Origin: Prorocentrum cordatum
Lineage: Eukaryota > Sar > Dinophyceae > Prorocentrales > Prorocentraceae
Length of the DNA stretch: 60,953 bases
Assembly: GCA_963575745.1 (NCBI GenBank)
Contig: CAUYUJ010000736.1
Location: 589,356-650,308, forward strand
Reading direction: 5' to 3'
Below the pieces are notes generated by a model. The model was not told the DNA's origin. It saw only the letters and a program-made list of their open reading frames with translations, and searched no databases. The translations under genes were made by a program, and so were the position numbers. Position 1 is the stretch's first letter, and every line of letters starts with the position of its first letter. Shown in pieces: positions 43,440 through 55,410 of the stretch.

Positions 43440-46015
43440 TTGTGGGCCAGCGTCGCTTGGGCCCACGCGTAGCTCATTGGAAGTTCCAAGGAAGCGTTTC
43501 ATGGGTTCCCGCGCAGCTTCTACACAGCTCTCCGAGGCGGCGGTACTTCGGGTTCGTGCGCAGATCCTGGGCAGTTTCAATGTAACGTTTTATGGGTTTA
43601 TGCGCGGCTCCTGGCTCGCTCCGAAACAATGCGTTCTAGACTCGCGCCTGGCTCCCGGCCACCGCCCGCGCAGGCCTGGGCGTTATATATCGCAGAGGAT
43701 CCAGCAACATTCTGGGAGTAATCAAAAAAAGAACCCACTCTCATGGTGCAATTATTTGGGCGACCCGACGAAAACGCAATCGGTGGCAACGCATGCGTGT
43801 TTCGCATGCTCTCGCGGCTCTGTGTTTAAAGCGAGGTTGCGTGCGCTAGCGTCCAGTACGCGTTGAAAAAGCATTGACTAGGTCGACCAGCGTCGACTAG
43901 CGTCGGCCAGGGTCGATTCGCAAGAGCCCACAACGCGGCATGGGAGGCGTCCATGAGTTGCCAGAGAGAACGGACAAGGTGGCGACGTGGGCTCGTTCAT
44001 CGCGAGAGTTGGCAATACTTCGAAGCTTGCGAACAAAAAACAACAACAAAACAAACAAAACAAAACACAACAAACAAAAAATCCACGAGAGGGTTGGTGG
44101 CCCCCCAGAAAACAAGCCGGGCGGTTGGGCTGACCCGCCCCACCTCCCACGGCTGCCCAGGAGGCACCCCCAGAGCACGCAGCGCCAATATACAGCGCGC
44201 CCCACAATCGTTTTTCGTCGCCGCCCTGACACAAGCCGCATGCGTTGCCGCCTAGTTCCTGAGCAGCCCCGCCCGGGGGCCCGCGCGCAGCTCCTGGGCA
44301 GCGGTTCCGAGGCTTGCGCGCAGCCCTTCGACGGTTGGCAGACGGGTCTGAAGAGTTATCCCCGATGGCGGCGCGCCCGCGCTCGCGATTGCCCCCCGCT
44401 GCTTTGGCACCAGGGCTCAGTTCCACGAAAGTTCTCCGGCAGAGCTGACGCGCTCTCGCGCTGCGACACGCGGGCAACTCTCGCCCCCGCGGCCCTTGAT
44501 CAGGGGGCCCCCGCCGCCGTGAACGGTTGGAATTCGCAACACTTCCCGCGGGCGCTTTCCGAGCCGCCCCTAGTGCGAGGTCCGCGAGCTTTCGCGGGGC
44601 CACCGGGCAACGGCGTTTGCCGAGCTCGCGCGGAGCTCCTTGTTAGCTCCGAGGCAGCGCCTCCTAGACCCGCGCTCAGCCTGCAAGCGTCTGCCAGGCA
44701 GGGCTCCATGGGCTCGCGCGCAACTTCCAGGGTGCTGCGAGGCCACCTCCGAAGCTCGGGCGCAGCTGCAAGGCAGCGTCTCAGAGGGTCGCCCGCAAGC
44801 ATGCGAGCGCGGCGAGCCGACCCGCGCAGGCCGTTCAACTGCTCGCGCCGCCCGGTGGCCAGACCCAAGGCGAGCGCATCCCGGGGGCGGGGCCCCGGGC
44901 GCACACTTTGAGAACCCGCCCTCAACAAGCCCCTCTCATGCTCGCGCAGCCCAGGCGCGGGGCCGGGCGCGCAGCTCCGACGCGTTCGCAGCCACCAGGG
45001 GAGAATGACTTGGATCGTTCGCAGCCGCCAAACACTCCCAAGCGTCGCCCCGCGGGATCAGCGGCGCCCAGGCCCCCGAGAGGCCCGTTTCTTTTAATTC
45101 CCGGCGAATCCTTGCGAGCGTTGAGGGGCCCCATCGAAGACGCCGGCAGGCTGGACAAGGCCAGCTTCCCTTACACGCGGCTGCCAGGCAGGAGTCCACG
45201 CGGCAGCTTGTCGGCGCTTGCAGCGCGCACCACGGGCGCTTCCTTCGCCGCCCCCACTGCGCGAGACGACAGCGTCTTCGCAGCCCGCGCGCAGCGCTTC
45301 CGAGGGCCCCCAGGATGCGCACCTCAGGCTCGCGCGCAGCTGCTAGGCGCCTCCTAGCAGCGTTTCCCGGACCCCGGGCAGCACCCGCGCATCGCTTCCC
45401 GCGCTGCCGAGGCCCGTGCGAGCGCCAACCCGGCGTGCGACCTCGACGGAGATTGGTGGCCCCGTGGAAGTGCTGCAGAGAATTTGAATGAAAAAGCTGG
45501 CAGGCTGGGCTGGGCCAGTTCCTTCTTCAGGGCTACCGCGCAGGAACGCAGGGACGTCGCGGCAGCTCGCTGAAAGCCGCAGCGCGCCCCGCGTGGGCTT
45601 TCCGATTGACCCCCACTGGGCCGCAAGCGTTTGCGCGGCGCTTCTTGAGCTCGCGCGCAGGTCGCGCTCAGTGCTTCCCAGTCTCGCTGGCAGCTCCCAG
45701 GGAGCGCTTCCTAGCCTCGCGCGCAGCTCCCAGGCGGCGCTTCCTGCGCCCCAGCGTAGCCCCCAAGCAGCTCCCGGGGGGCGCCCCCTGCGCTGCGCGA
45801 CTGCGTATACCCTCGGTCGCCCGCGCCGCGCGCCGCCCGCGCGCCGGCACGCGCGCCCGCTCGCCGCCCGCCCGCCACCCGCCGCGCGGCCGAGCACCGC
45901 CCGCGCGCCCGAACGCGCGTCAACGCCCGTCCACCCACGCCGGCCGCGCGCGTGCACGCGACCGCGCTAGCCCGCGCGGTCCCGCGCCGCCAGCTGGCCA
46001 CGGCGCTTTCTGGTA
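43440..46015. repeat. GC-rich degenerate repeat (CGCGCAGCTCC modules)
   Basis: CGCGCAGCTCCCAGG, GCGCTTCCTAGCC and similar modules recur irregularly, roughly every 30-40 bp in the densest part (45650-45760) and sparsely elsewhere. An A-rich AACAAAACAAACAAAAC tract sits at 44036-44082. Long Ala/Arg/Pro frames occur on both strands and reflect composition. Confidence 0.6.
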
Positions 46016-46269
46016 GTCGGATTGCACCAGTGAGTAAATAGAAGTCGGGCGCAAGGCGGAGCTAGTTGGCCGACCCGACCAGAATGACTTGTCTTTCAAT
46101 ACGCGGCTGGCTTTGGCAAGTTCTTTCATACATTGGACAGGTAAACAATGGAAATCGCGATGTTCTTCGCCAGCGCGGCACGAAGTTGCGCAGTTGTGTC
46201 GTGTCCCGTTGGAATAGCTGGACGTACAGTGACTATACGACAAGATGCTCGTCTGCGTGGACCCAGAAC

Positions 46270-46385
46270 AGCGCGGTTGCACCAATCTATGTTCCGCATT
46301 TCAGGTTGCGCAGCATATCTGGTGCAATCGATGTTGCGCAATCTACGCGGGGCACTCTATGTCGTGCAATATATGCCGTGCACTT
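46270..46385. repeat. Short imperfect ~28-bp repeat
   Basis: GGTTGCGCAGCATATCTGG, GATGTTGCGCAATCTACGCG and GTCGTGCAATATATGC are successive diverged units, about four in all. Confidence 0.6.
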
Positions 46386-46399
46386 GATTTAAACCAACG

Positions 46400-47670
46400 A
46401 ATGGACACATCACACGCTCTTGCAAAGATCCCACTCACCCACCCGCAACTTGGTTTGCAGAACCCACGCGGTGGCGATTGCGATGCATGCTTGGCGTTGG
46501 CTGGTGCATTTCTGCGGCCGCGCCAACCCGAGCATGCGCGCGCAGCGGCCTGCTCGTTTGGCGCGATCGACGCCAGCGCGCGTCGGCGACTTGGGCGGGC
46601 GCGGTCACATGGCAGCGTCGACAACGGTAGACACGACGATGATAGTAGCGACGCTGGTGATGATGTTGACAACGACGACGGCGCGGCCAGCGCGGGCGCC
46701 GATGCCGATCACGCCGACGACGACGACGGCGCCCTCGCGTCGGCGATGCAGGTTCTGGAAAGAGTTCGACATGCTCGCGCGGCCGACGCGCGAGAGCGGC
46801 CCGCACGGTATTATTTGACACGGATCCCCCCCCCCATCACGCGCACAAGGGCGCGCGAACAATATCCACATGCGGCGCCAGAGGCCCGCTTGGCCGAATG
46901 TCATGAAAATGTTGAAAAACCATGGTGGCTCTGAAAAATTGGCCAGAGCGCGAGCACGTGTTTTCTAAAAAAACAAATGTTGCGACACCATGTGTTGGGG
47001 TTTGTGATTTGAACGCTCGTTTCCAAAGTCGTTACGAAACCAAAGGTTTTTCATTGATTCCTGCATGCGCGCGGGACCCAGACATTTCTGAGGGCCCAGG
47101 CGGGCCAGGTGGGCGCGGAAGCGGGAGAGTAGGAGAGGTCGGGCAGCACGCATCGTCAGTACGACAAGGAAGTTGGGGATTGAGGGGGGACGAGGACGCG
47201 CGCGCGTGCATTTCGTCCCATTGGTTACAAGGGTTCTCGTGACGGCACGAGCGCGGGGGCGTTCGAACGATTTCGAGGTGCGCGCGCAACGCCCGTTCGG
47301 ATGCATGTTCTGAAATGGTCGAAAAACTTGAAGTCTTCTAAAATCATCGAAAGAGAACGCGCACCCGTTTTTTTTTTATTCCGTGTTGCGAAACCATTTG
47401 TTCCTAAACGTGCGTTGGCCATTCTATATTGAGAATCGAATGTTTTCCAAAGACTTCGGCATGCACGCGCGACGACGCGCGCGCGTGCACTTCGTCCCGT
47501 TTTGTCCAAGGGACTCTTGCAAACTGATGCTTTTTGATAAACGAGTGTACGCGCATCGTGTCATTGCAAAGGATGGCGGGGAAGGCCGATACCAGCTCCC
47601 TTGGGAAGGCATAAAGTTCACAATGTGGAAGGACGATGAGGCAGAATCATTTGCAGATTGAGTTTTAGAG
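46400..47670 (+). repeat. Large repeat unit, copy 1
   Basis: Opens with CGCTCTTGCAAAGATCCCAC, followed by GTGGCGATTGCGATGCATGC, CTTGGCGTTGGCTGGTGCAT and a GACGACGGCG-rich middle, and closes with AAAGGATGGCGGGGAAGG. Internal subrepeats around CGCGCGCGTGCACTTCGTCC occur two or three times. The GAC-rich middle (46612-46820) gives open Asp-rich and Val/Ile-rich frames on opposite strands in more than one copy. Confidence 0.8.
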
Positions 47671-47739
47671 AGGGGAGGTGATAGCCCCAGAGGAGGAGGG
47701 GGGGTAGATACTGTTATTTTTTAGAAAAGCGAATCAACG
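47671..47739. other. Spacer between large repeat units
   Basis: G-rich spacer with a TTATTTTTTAG string; no feature seen. Confidence 0.5.
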
Positions 47740-48610
47740 CGGTGTAAATTATTTGTCCCAAACGATGTAACACATTCCATGCTCTCGCGAACATCCAACC
47801 CACCCACGCGCAGCATGGTTTGCACCACCCATGCGGTGGCGATTGCGATGCATGCTCGGCGTTGGCTGGTGCATGTGCGCGGCCGTGCCAACCCAAGCAC
47901 GCGCGCGTAGCGGCCGGCTAGTTTGGCGCGACCGACGCGGCCGCGACGGTGCTGACCGCTGAGCACATCCTAGCGGGCACCTCAGTGCGAGTCGGCGACT
48001 TGGGCGGACGCTGTAACATGGCAACGTCGACAACGGTAGACACGACGATGAAAGCAGCGATGCTGGCGACGATGCTGACACCGACGACGGCGCGGCCAGC
48101 GCGGGCGCCGATGCCGATCACGCCGACGAATATGACGGCGTCCTCGCGTCGGCGATGAAGGTTTTGGAAAGAGTTCGACATGCGCGCGCGGCTGGCGCGC
48201 GAGAGTGGCCCGCACGGTATTATTTGCACGGGCCGTGTCCCCCCAGCACACGCGCAAGGGCGCGCGAATGACCTCGGCATGCGGCGTCAGAGGCCCGTTT
48301 GGCCGAATGTTTGCCGGAGGAAACGCAAGTGCGCGAGCGCACGTTTCTTCGAAAAGTGATGTTGCGAAACCATGTGTGTTATACGTTTGTTGGACACTGG
48401 GCCCCAACATCGCTTCGAAACCGAGGGTTTTGACGGATTCCGGCATGCGCGCGCGACAACGCGCGCGTGTGCACTTCGTCATTTATTTTGCAAGGGATTG
48501 GTGGAAACTGATGATTTGTGATCAGCGAGTCTGCGCGCATAATATGTTTTGCAGAGGATGGCGAGGGGGGAATCCGGCCCCCCTGGGAAGGTGTGAATTC
48601 ACATTGGGCG
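47740..48610 (+). repeat. Large repeat unit, copy 2
   Basis: Shares with copy 1 the segments GTGGCGATTGCGATGCATGC, CGGCGTTGGCTGGTGCATG, the GACGACGGCGCGGCCAGCGC block, TTCGACATGCGCGCG and a 3' end with GAGGATGGCGAGGG. It lacks one of the internal subrepeats, so it is about 400 bp shorter. Confidence 0.8.
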
Positions 48611-48726
48611 CCGGCGGTTAACCGTCAATCTGGCTACCGTCGGGCACCTCCTAGAATTCCCAGCACTTACTTTGGCCGTAGCCAAAATATGAGATCTTGC
48701 TCTAGCAAGAGCGTCTCCTGAGTCCG
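48608..48726. repeat. Hairpin motif and flanking module
   Basis: GCGCCGGCGGTTAACCGTCA starts a diverged copy of the CCGGCGGTAA hairpin module found five more times downstream; CACCTCCTAGAATTCCCAGC follows. Confidence 0.6.
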
Positions 48727-49560
48727 AATAGTTTTTGGGCTCTAGCAATGACTTGGAGGCTGCCGAAACCAATGGCGTGGCTGAGGCGTCATAGATGCTC
48801 TAAATATCGGGACTGCAAATCGGGAGCAGTAGCGACCCGAGCCTGCAAATAGTATTTTGGTTACAGGTCGAGTAGGATACCGATCTCGGACCTGTCGAAG
48901 CTCCTGGACCAATGCTTCCGAGGCTGATAAACCGATCGGTGTGACTGAGAGCTCTGCAGCTGCTCTAAGTCCGAAGATCGTTTCTGTAAACCCTCCGCGT
49001 GCGACAAAAATTTTACAGATTTCGAATAGTGTTTCGGTCAAGGTTCGAGCAGGCGACCGATCCGAGGTTTCTCGATGCCCTAGTCGAAGGCTTTCAGGAT
49101 GATAAAGTCGACCAGTGTGATTAAGCGCCTTGCAGCTGCTCTATGTCTTGAGATCAATCTGGCAAACGGACCACGTGCGAAAATTGTTTACAGAGTGCGC
49201 ATAGTGTTGCGATCATAGCTCGATTATAGATGTTAGGCCTCTCGAGGCTCTCGACCAATGTTGTAGAGGCTGCTCGATCGATCGGTGTAAGTGAGAGCTC
49301 TGCACCTCCGAATCTCGAGAGCAAGTCCGCGAACCAACCGAACGCGCGTTTAAAAACATGTAGCAGCATTTTGATTATTGCTCAGGTGGGAAACCGATAT
49401 AAGGCCCCTCGAGTTCCACGCCAATGCTTCCGATGCTGCGGAATAGGTCGCTGCCACTAATAGCTCTGCAGTTGCTCTAAACTTAGAGAACAAGTGCATC
49501 GACTGACGGTGCTCCAAACATGCTATCGACACGACGCTGGTTTTTCCCGAGTGTTTCGAT
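48727..49560 (+). repeat. ~170-bp satellite, diverged subfamily, about 5 copies
   Basis: A CTCTGCAGCTGCTCT marker recurs with its TGCA at 48955, 49131, 49301 and 49467 (spacing 176, 170, 166). The segment TTCGAATAGTGTTTCGGTCA with CGAGCAGGCGACCGA aligns with ACGAATAGTTTTGCGGACCT and CGAGTAGCAGACCGAG of the array at 56190-57400. The two arrays therefore belong to one family. Confidence 0.8.
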
Positions 49561-49899
49561 TGTAATACTCGTTGCTACGGTCGCGAAACTATGACAGGCG
49601 AACGCCTCGTGATTCATTACAGGTGCCAAAAATATTTGATCTTAAAATGAATGTTCCAATCTTTCACCATGATTCAAAACTCGACACCAAGTTAACCCAT
49701 TGTCTCTTCTGGTGGGGCCGGCCAACCAGCTTCACCTTGCACCGGAATTCCTCTAGCTCCGGCTCCCTCGCGAGCTCCACGAGGTATTCTGCATGGACAA
49801 TGGGACAGAACCATACGTGACTTGCAACGCGAAGAAATGGGGAGATAATCCAAAGGGGGGGTCCATTTTCCTTTTTCTTACAAAAAGATGAGAATTGAC
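49561..49899. other. No gene recognised
   Basis: Unique-looking sequence between the satellite and the next large repeat unit. Confidence 0.4.
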
Positions 49900-50985
49900 T
49901 ACCTTGCGCCGCGCTCGACCACCTCCCATGCTCTTGTAAGCATTCACCCACCAACCCGCAACTTGGTTTGAACCCATGCGGCGGCGATTGCGATGAGTGT
50001 TTGGCGTTGGCCGGTGCATCTGCGGCCGCGCTAGCCCGCGCACGCTCGCGCGCGCAGCGGCCACCTAGTTTGGCGCGACCAACGCGGCCGCGGTGGCGCT
50101 GACCGTTTGCCACTTCTCAGCAGTCATTTCAGTGCGAGTCCGCGACTTGGGCGGGCGCGGCACGCCAGCGACGCCGACAGCGCTAAACACATTTATGACA
50201 GCAGCGGCGGAGACGAAAGTCGCGAGGACGACGGCAAGGCCAATGACGGCGTCGACGTTGAGCACACCCGCCGATACAGATGACGATATCTCCGAGTCGG
50301 CGACGAAAGTTGTGAGTGGAGTTCGACATGCGCGCGATTGCCCCGCGCGGTTTTCTTTAACGCGGATCGCGCCTCCCCCCTCAACACGCGCGCAAGTCTG
50401 TCCGCGTGAGTTCGACGAGCGACGCGAGAGGTCCGTTTGCCAGAGCATGTGGTTTTGCTGGGAATGCTGCATGAGCGCGACCGCGGCGATTCGAAAAATT
50501 TTGATGCGAAACAAGTTGTTATTATTTTTCATGCGTTGGGTCCATCGATCTTGAAATTCGTGCGAAACCGATTGTTTTGTTTCAAGGACATCGGACTGGC
50601 GCGCGCGACGACACGCGCGAGCACGTCGCCCCATTCGTTGCAGAGGATTCTCGCGACAGCACGCGCGCAAAGGCTATCGAACGATTTCGAGAGAAGCACG
50701 CGAAATTCTCCTGGTAGCATTTCACGGTACCGTTGAAGAATGTGGATTGGTAAGAATTCGCAAGGGCGCGTGCGCAATGTCTTTTTGAATGTTCCTGTTG
50801 CGGAGCCATGTCTGTTCATTTCATCATATTGTTCTCGGGCACTCGATGTTGAAGTCCTTGCGAAAATTGCGACTTGTAAAGGATTTGGGCACGCGCGCGC
50901 GACGACACGCGCGCGCGCGCTTCGACACAATGTGTTCCCGGGGTTCTTGAAATCCAGTGATTCGTGATAAACCCGTGCGCGCGTA
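49900..50985 (+). repeat. Large repeat unit, copy 3
   Basis: Has GCGGCGATTGCGATGAGTGT, TTGGCGTTGGCCGGTGCATC, the CGACCAACGCGGCCGCGGTG junction, GAGTTCGACATGCGCGCGAT and two CGCGCGACGACACGCGCG subrepeats (about 50597 and 50900). More diverged from copies 1 and 2 than these are from each other. Confidence 0.75.
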
Positions 50986-51099
50986 GAGTTTTTTCTGTTG
51001 CTGAGCACAAGGGGGATGACATGGATTTGTATGTAAGACGACCAACGGAGCAGAGTCACAAGTATAATGCAGTACGAAGAGGTAAACCGTTAACCCCAA

Positions 51100-51285
51100 G
51101 AAGGCTCGACCAACGCGGCCGCGGTGGCGCTGGCCGCTGGGCAATTCCCAGCAGGCACTTCAGTGCGAGTCGGTGGTTTTGGCGGGTGCGGCATCATGGC
51201 GACGCGGGCAACGGTAGACACGATTACGAGAGAGTAGCGATGGTGGTGGCGAGGGTGGCGATGACGACGGCAAGGTCCTGGAAGC
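51100..51285 (+). repeat. Large repeat unit, partial copy 4
   Basis: Begins CGACCAACGCGGCCGCGGTG, like copy 3, continues GCACTTCAGTGCGAGTCGG and GGCGACGCGGGCAACGGTAG, and then breaks off into the CTGGCAAGC-type repeat. A truncated unit. Confidence 0.7.
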
Positions 51286-52990
51286 TTGTCCGCATGTCCT
51301 CCGCAGCCCCCCCCCCCCGAGGCTCCCTCGGGGCTCGTCTTTCGAAGCTTGCGAGCTCCCTGGGAATGCTTCCCAGCGCTCTGGCAAGCGTATCCCGCGA
51401 GCGCTCTCTCAGCCCTGCCAGCCCCCCTGGCAATTTTTCCAGCGCCTTCGCCAGCGCCTCCCGCATGCATTTTCCAGGATAGCCCCTTGGAGGGCTGAGA
51501 AGGCTGGGCACGATTAGCTCCTTAGAAAGCTAAGAGGGCTTCAGCTGACAAAGCTACGCCAACCCCCCTCCAAGGCTCCCAGGCAGGCACAGGCACCCCA
51601 AGAGCGGCCTGCTCGAGCCAGCAGCGAGCCCCGAAAGCGTTTGCTTACTCGTTCCCATTACGCGCGTCTGACGCCTTTCCGCCATTCCAGTGCAGCCCCC
51701 ATTGCAGATTCCCTTCCAAAGCTTGCAAGCTCCCCGGGCATGCTGCCCAGCGCCTTGGCCAGCGTCTCCCACGCAGGTTTCTAGAAGTACCTCGTAGAGC
51801 GCTTCGGCATGGATGAGCTAGAGGAATACCGGGTCGGGGTGCAGCTAGTTGGCCCACCTGGCCCGGGCGGACAACGTGGTGATTTGGCGTCGGTTTTTTG
51901 AAGATTGTGAGAGATTTGAAACTTCGTTTTGGGAACCACTATTTTGGTAACGTGAAGTGGGTTGTGCCGCGTTTGCCTGTCAGTTTCTCAGGTCCGTAGC
52001 TGCAATAGTAATGTCAAAAAACGTGGAGGAACCGTCGGCCGCGGGGGTGCATTTTTAGAAGTGATACTTGTCTCGCGCAATTGAGAATAGCTGGAAGCAA
52101 GCTACACAGCCCGAGTACTTTGTGCACGTGTAGTAGGTTATGGCGCGTCGAGCTGTCGAATTCTGGGTCTGTAGCTGGGATATAATTATAAAACATGGAG
52201 GAACAACTTCGTAGTATACTGGGAGAATGTCTCTAATATTTTTCAAGTTTATATTCATGTAAGCCTTCTCGTCTGGCTCTGGGCATTATTTCGTGATTCC
52301 AGAGCTCTACGAGGGTCCGGCGGTAACCTGGTCGACGGTTTACCTTCGGTTCCCAGTTCGAAGCACGCTTTCCACCGTTTTGGCAAGCACCCCCCACGCA
52401 GATGCCCCACGCCCTGGGCATTTCTGGATGCCACCTTGGATGGCTAAGAGGGCAGCAGAACAATAGCCGGCAGGCAGGGCCACGCCAGCCCTTCTCCGAG
52501 GCTCCCAGGCAGGCTCCCCCGGGGCGGCCTGCTTGAGCCGGCAGCGCGCCCCGAGAGCGTTTTCCTTTTCGCGCCTAACACGCGGGCCTCAAGACTGCAC
52601 GCCTTTCTTTCGAAGCCCCCATCGCAGCTTCCTTCCAGGAAGCTGCTTGGACCCCAAGCAAGCTGCCCAGCGCTCCGGCCACCGCCCCCCATGCAGGTGT
52701 TCTACTCCTCGGACGAGCGCCTCAGGAGGTTCCCAAGCGATTCCCAAGCAGCTCTGGGCTAGAGACACCGAAGATTCCCAGATAATTATTTGACGACCCC
52801 AGACAATTCCAAATAAGAAACAGGCAGGCAAGGCCATACCAGCCCCTCCCCATGGCACCCGGGAAGAATCCCAAGAGCAGCCTGCTCGAGCTGGCAGCGA
52901 GCCCCGCAAACGTTAGCCCACTCGTTGCCAATACGCGGGCCTGAAGCCAGTCCGCCTTTCCCTCCGTCGCAGCTTCCGTTCTACATCATT
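51286..52990. repeat. GC-rich ~145-bp repeat, three main copies
   Basis: AGGCTCCCAGGCAGGC, GGCCTGCT(C/T)GAGCC and AGCGAGCCCCGAAAGCGTTT start copies near 51571, 52498 and 52850. A companion module with CTGCCCAGCGC and CCATGCAG/CCACGCAG recurs near 51365, 51730 and 52655. Between them (51955-52060 and 52120-52350) lies a module with GTAGTGGGTTATGCCGCG-type sequence that reappears at 58130-58350 and 58870-59000. Confidence 0.7.
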
Positions 52991-53059
52991 CCCGGGTCGC
53001 TCCTTGTGAGCAGAGAAGGGCTTCAAAGAAGAAGCCAGCGTGGTGGCTGGTTGGGCCCG

Positions 53060-53350
53060 ACGCAAACGCATGCCAGCCAACGATTCCCGCAGCGAGTCGC
53101 CGGAACTTGCAGCGCGTCCCGGAGCGTTTCGCAGCACGTCAAGCGCGCTTCGCAGCGCCTCAGGCTCGCTTCGACGCGTCGCTGGAGACGCGTCAAGCGC
53201 GCTTCGCAGCACTTCAGGCACGCTTCGAAGCGCCGCTGGAAGCCTTTCGTGCGCGCTTCGTAGCGCTTCACGCACGCGTAACGGCGCCCCCTTCACGCCT
53301 GCGCCAGGGCGTTCCACGCACGCCTTGGGCGCTGCTGCGCACACTTAGAC
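53060..53350. repeat. GCGCTTCGCAGC minisatellite
   Basis: CGCGCTTCGCAGCACTTCAG-type units repeat about every 35-50 bp, with GACGCGTCGCTGGAGACGCG forming a short internal palindrome near 53173. Confidence 0.7.
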
Positions 53351-53459
53351 GCGCGCTTTCGTCGCTTCTGTGCAAAGATTAAGCGCGGTTCACGAGACGT
53401 GGTCTGGAAGAGGAGACTCTGGGGCGCGTGCGCGCCCCCTTTGGTGGGGATACATTCCC

Positions 53460-54118
53460 GGAGAGCTCTCTGAGAGCTATAGGGTTTCAGATTAGAGCCG
53501 GACGGTGGTGGTGCCTGCCAGCAGCCCATCTTCGCCGGTCCACGATCCCCGGAGGGACTTGTAAAAGGTCGCAGCGTGTCCGGGAGCGCTTCCGGCACGC
53601 GTCCACGCGTGCCTGCACGCGTGCAGGCACGCGTGGAAGCGTCGCTGGCAGCGCTTCAGAAGCGCTTCAGGAGAGCTCCCCAGAGTTTTTCAGGAAAGCT
53701 TTCCAGAGTATGCATCTTTGCTATCAGGGTTTTTCCCGGATAGCTCCTTGGAGAGCTGAGGGCTTCAGAGAAGAAGCCGGAGGTGGGTGGTGCGGGGCCA
53801 CGCCCATCTTCGCCAGTCCACGATCCCCCGAGGGGCTTGTAAAACTTCGCAGCGTGTCCGGGAGCGCTGCCAGCACGCGTCCACGCGTGCCTTCACGCGT
53901 GCAGGCACGCGCGGAAGCGTCGCTGGCAGCGCTTCAGAAGCGCTTGAGGAGAGCTCCCCAGAGCTCTTCAGGAAAGTTTTCTAGAGTAGTCTGGGAGCGC
54001 CTTTGGCACGCGTGTACGCGTGCCTGCACGCGTGCAGGCACGCGTGGATGCGTGCCTGGCAGCGCTATCCGGATTTTGGACGCTACCAAGTTGCCGGATA
54101 GCTCCCCTGATAGGCACA
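53460..54118 (+). repeat. Palindrome-bearing ~150-bp module, first cluster
   Basis: Three successive copies of a module: GTCCGGGAGCGCTTCCGGCA, then a CACGCGTG palindrome, GCTGGCAGCGCTTCAGAAGC and AGAGCTCCCCAGAGCTCTTC. The palindrome is perfect over 34 bp at 53603-53636 and over 30 bp at 54016-54045, and imperfect at 53881-53914. Confidence 0.88.
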
Positions 54119-54119
54119 C

Positions 54120-55410
54120 CTAATCGATCTAGAATCGTCAGGCGCGTTCGTCTGACGTATCCAGATGTCTGAACTCGGTTTGCTACTCGACCTAGGTCCG
54201 CGAAACTATTCGTATTCATTTTTTTGTGACTCGTAGAGCTTCTCTTAGAGCGTTAGCGGCGAAGCTAGAAGAGTAATCCCGGCGCGGTGGGGGGCTAGTT
54301 GGCCAAAAAAATCTCGACGGAAGTTGTGTCTTTTTTTGGCATTAAATTCGTTGTCTCGAAATTCAATGGGTCGTTAGAGCTCTAGTATTTTTCCCCCCAT
54401 ATTCGATATCATTCCTGCTCGCGGCCTCAATCTCAGGTCGATCGGGTACCTGTTACTGCCAAAAAGCACTCCGGCGGGATCGGCTCTTTCGACTCATCTT
54501 GACAGGTGATGTCGGTTTTCTCAACTTCACTCAAGCTGTAAATGAGCTACAGAGCTGGTATGCACAGCTAATCGATCCAGAATCATCAGACGCGTTCGTC
54601 TATAGCATCTAGAGGTCTTAACTCGGTCTGCCACCAGAGCCAGGTCCGCGCAAGTATTTGTACTCCACCAATTTTGTTGGATGATGATGAGTTTCTTCAT
54701 TGAACTGAGCTGCAGATGAGCTAGAGAGCTCTTTGGCACAACATCCGGAAGGAAATCCTCAGGCGCGATAGTCTGAAGTACCTAGACGCCAGAAATCGGT
54801 CTGCTATCAGCGGACAAGCCAATTAACTATTCGTACTCTGTTATTTCTTGGGGATGGGATTGGTTTTCGTGACTTTACTCGAGCTGCAGATGAGCTGCAG
54901 AGCACTTCGGCACGGCAATCGGAAGTAAATCATCAGGCGCGCTAGTTCCAAGTATCTAGACGCCTCAAATCAGTCTGCTACCAGCGCTCGGGCTAAAAAA
55001 CTATTCGTACTCTGCCAATGTTTGAGAGATTGTGATAGTTTTTTTGATTTTACTCGCGCTGCAGATGAGCCTCAGAGCTGCTCGACACAGCAATCGGAAG
55101 GGAATCATCAGACGCGCTAGTTCAAAGTATCTCGACGCCTGATCTCGGTCTGCTATCAAGCGCTGAGGCCAAACAACTATTCGTACTCTGCTAGTCTGGA
55201 GATGGTATTGGTTTTCTTGACTCCACTCGTTTAAGGTATCTAGACGCCTGAACTCGGTCTGCTATCAGCGCTGGGACCGAAAAACTATTCAAACTCTGCA
55301 ATTGTTTAAGAAATGGTGATGCTTTTCCTACGCTCTTCGGCGCAGCCATCGGAAGGATATCAACAGGCGCGCTAGTTTACAGTGTCCAGATGCCTGAACT
55401 GGGTCTGTTA
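54120..55410 (+). repeat. ~174-bp satellite, partly deleted copies
   Basis: GAACTCGGTCTGCTA markers at 54177, 54625, 54799, 54972, 55147, 55256 and 55402 give typical spacing of 173-175 bp, with shorter units at the end and a ~300-bp unrelated insert after the first. GGCGCGTTCGTCTG and CGAAACTATTCGTA identify the family. Confidence 0.85.

Noticed and set aside
46605-48280. Val/Ile-rich minus-strand frame shared by two large repeat units, looking like a membrane span
   Set aside because: It is the complement of a GAC-rich block whose plus strand gives an equally conserved Asp-rich frame; conservation reflects DNA repeat similarity, and copy 3 breaks it.
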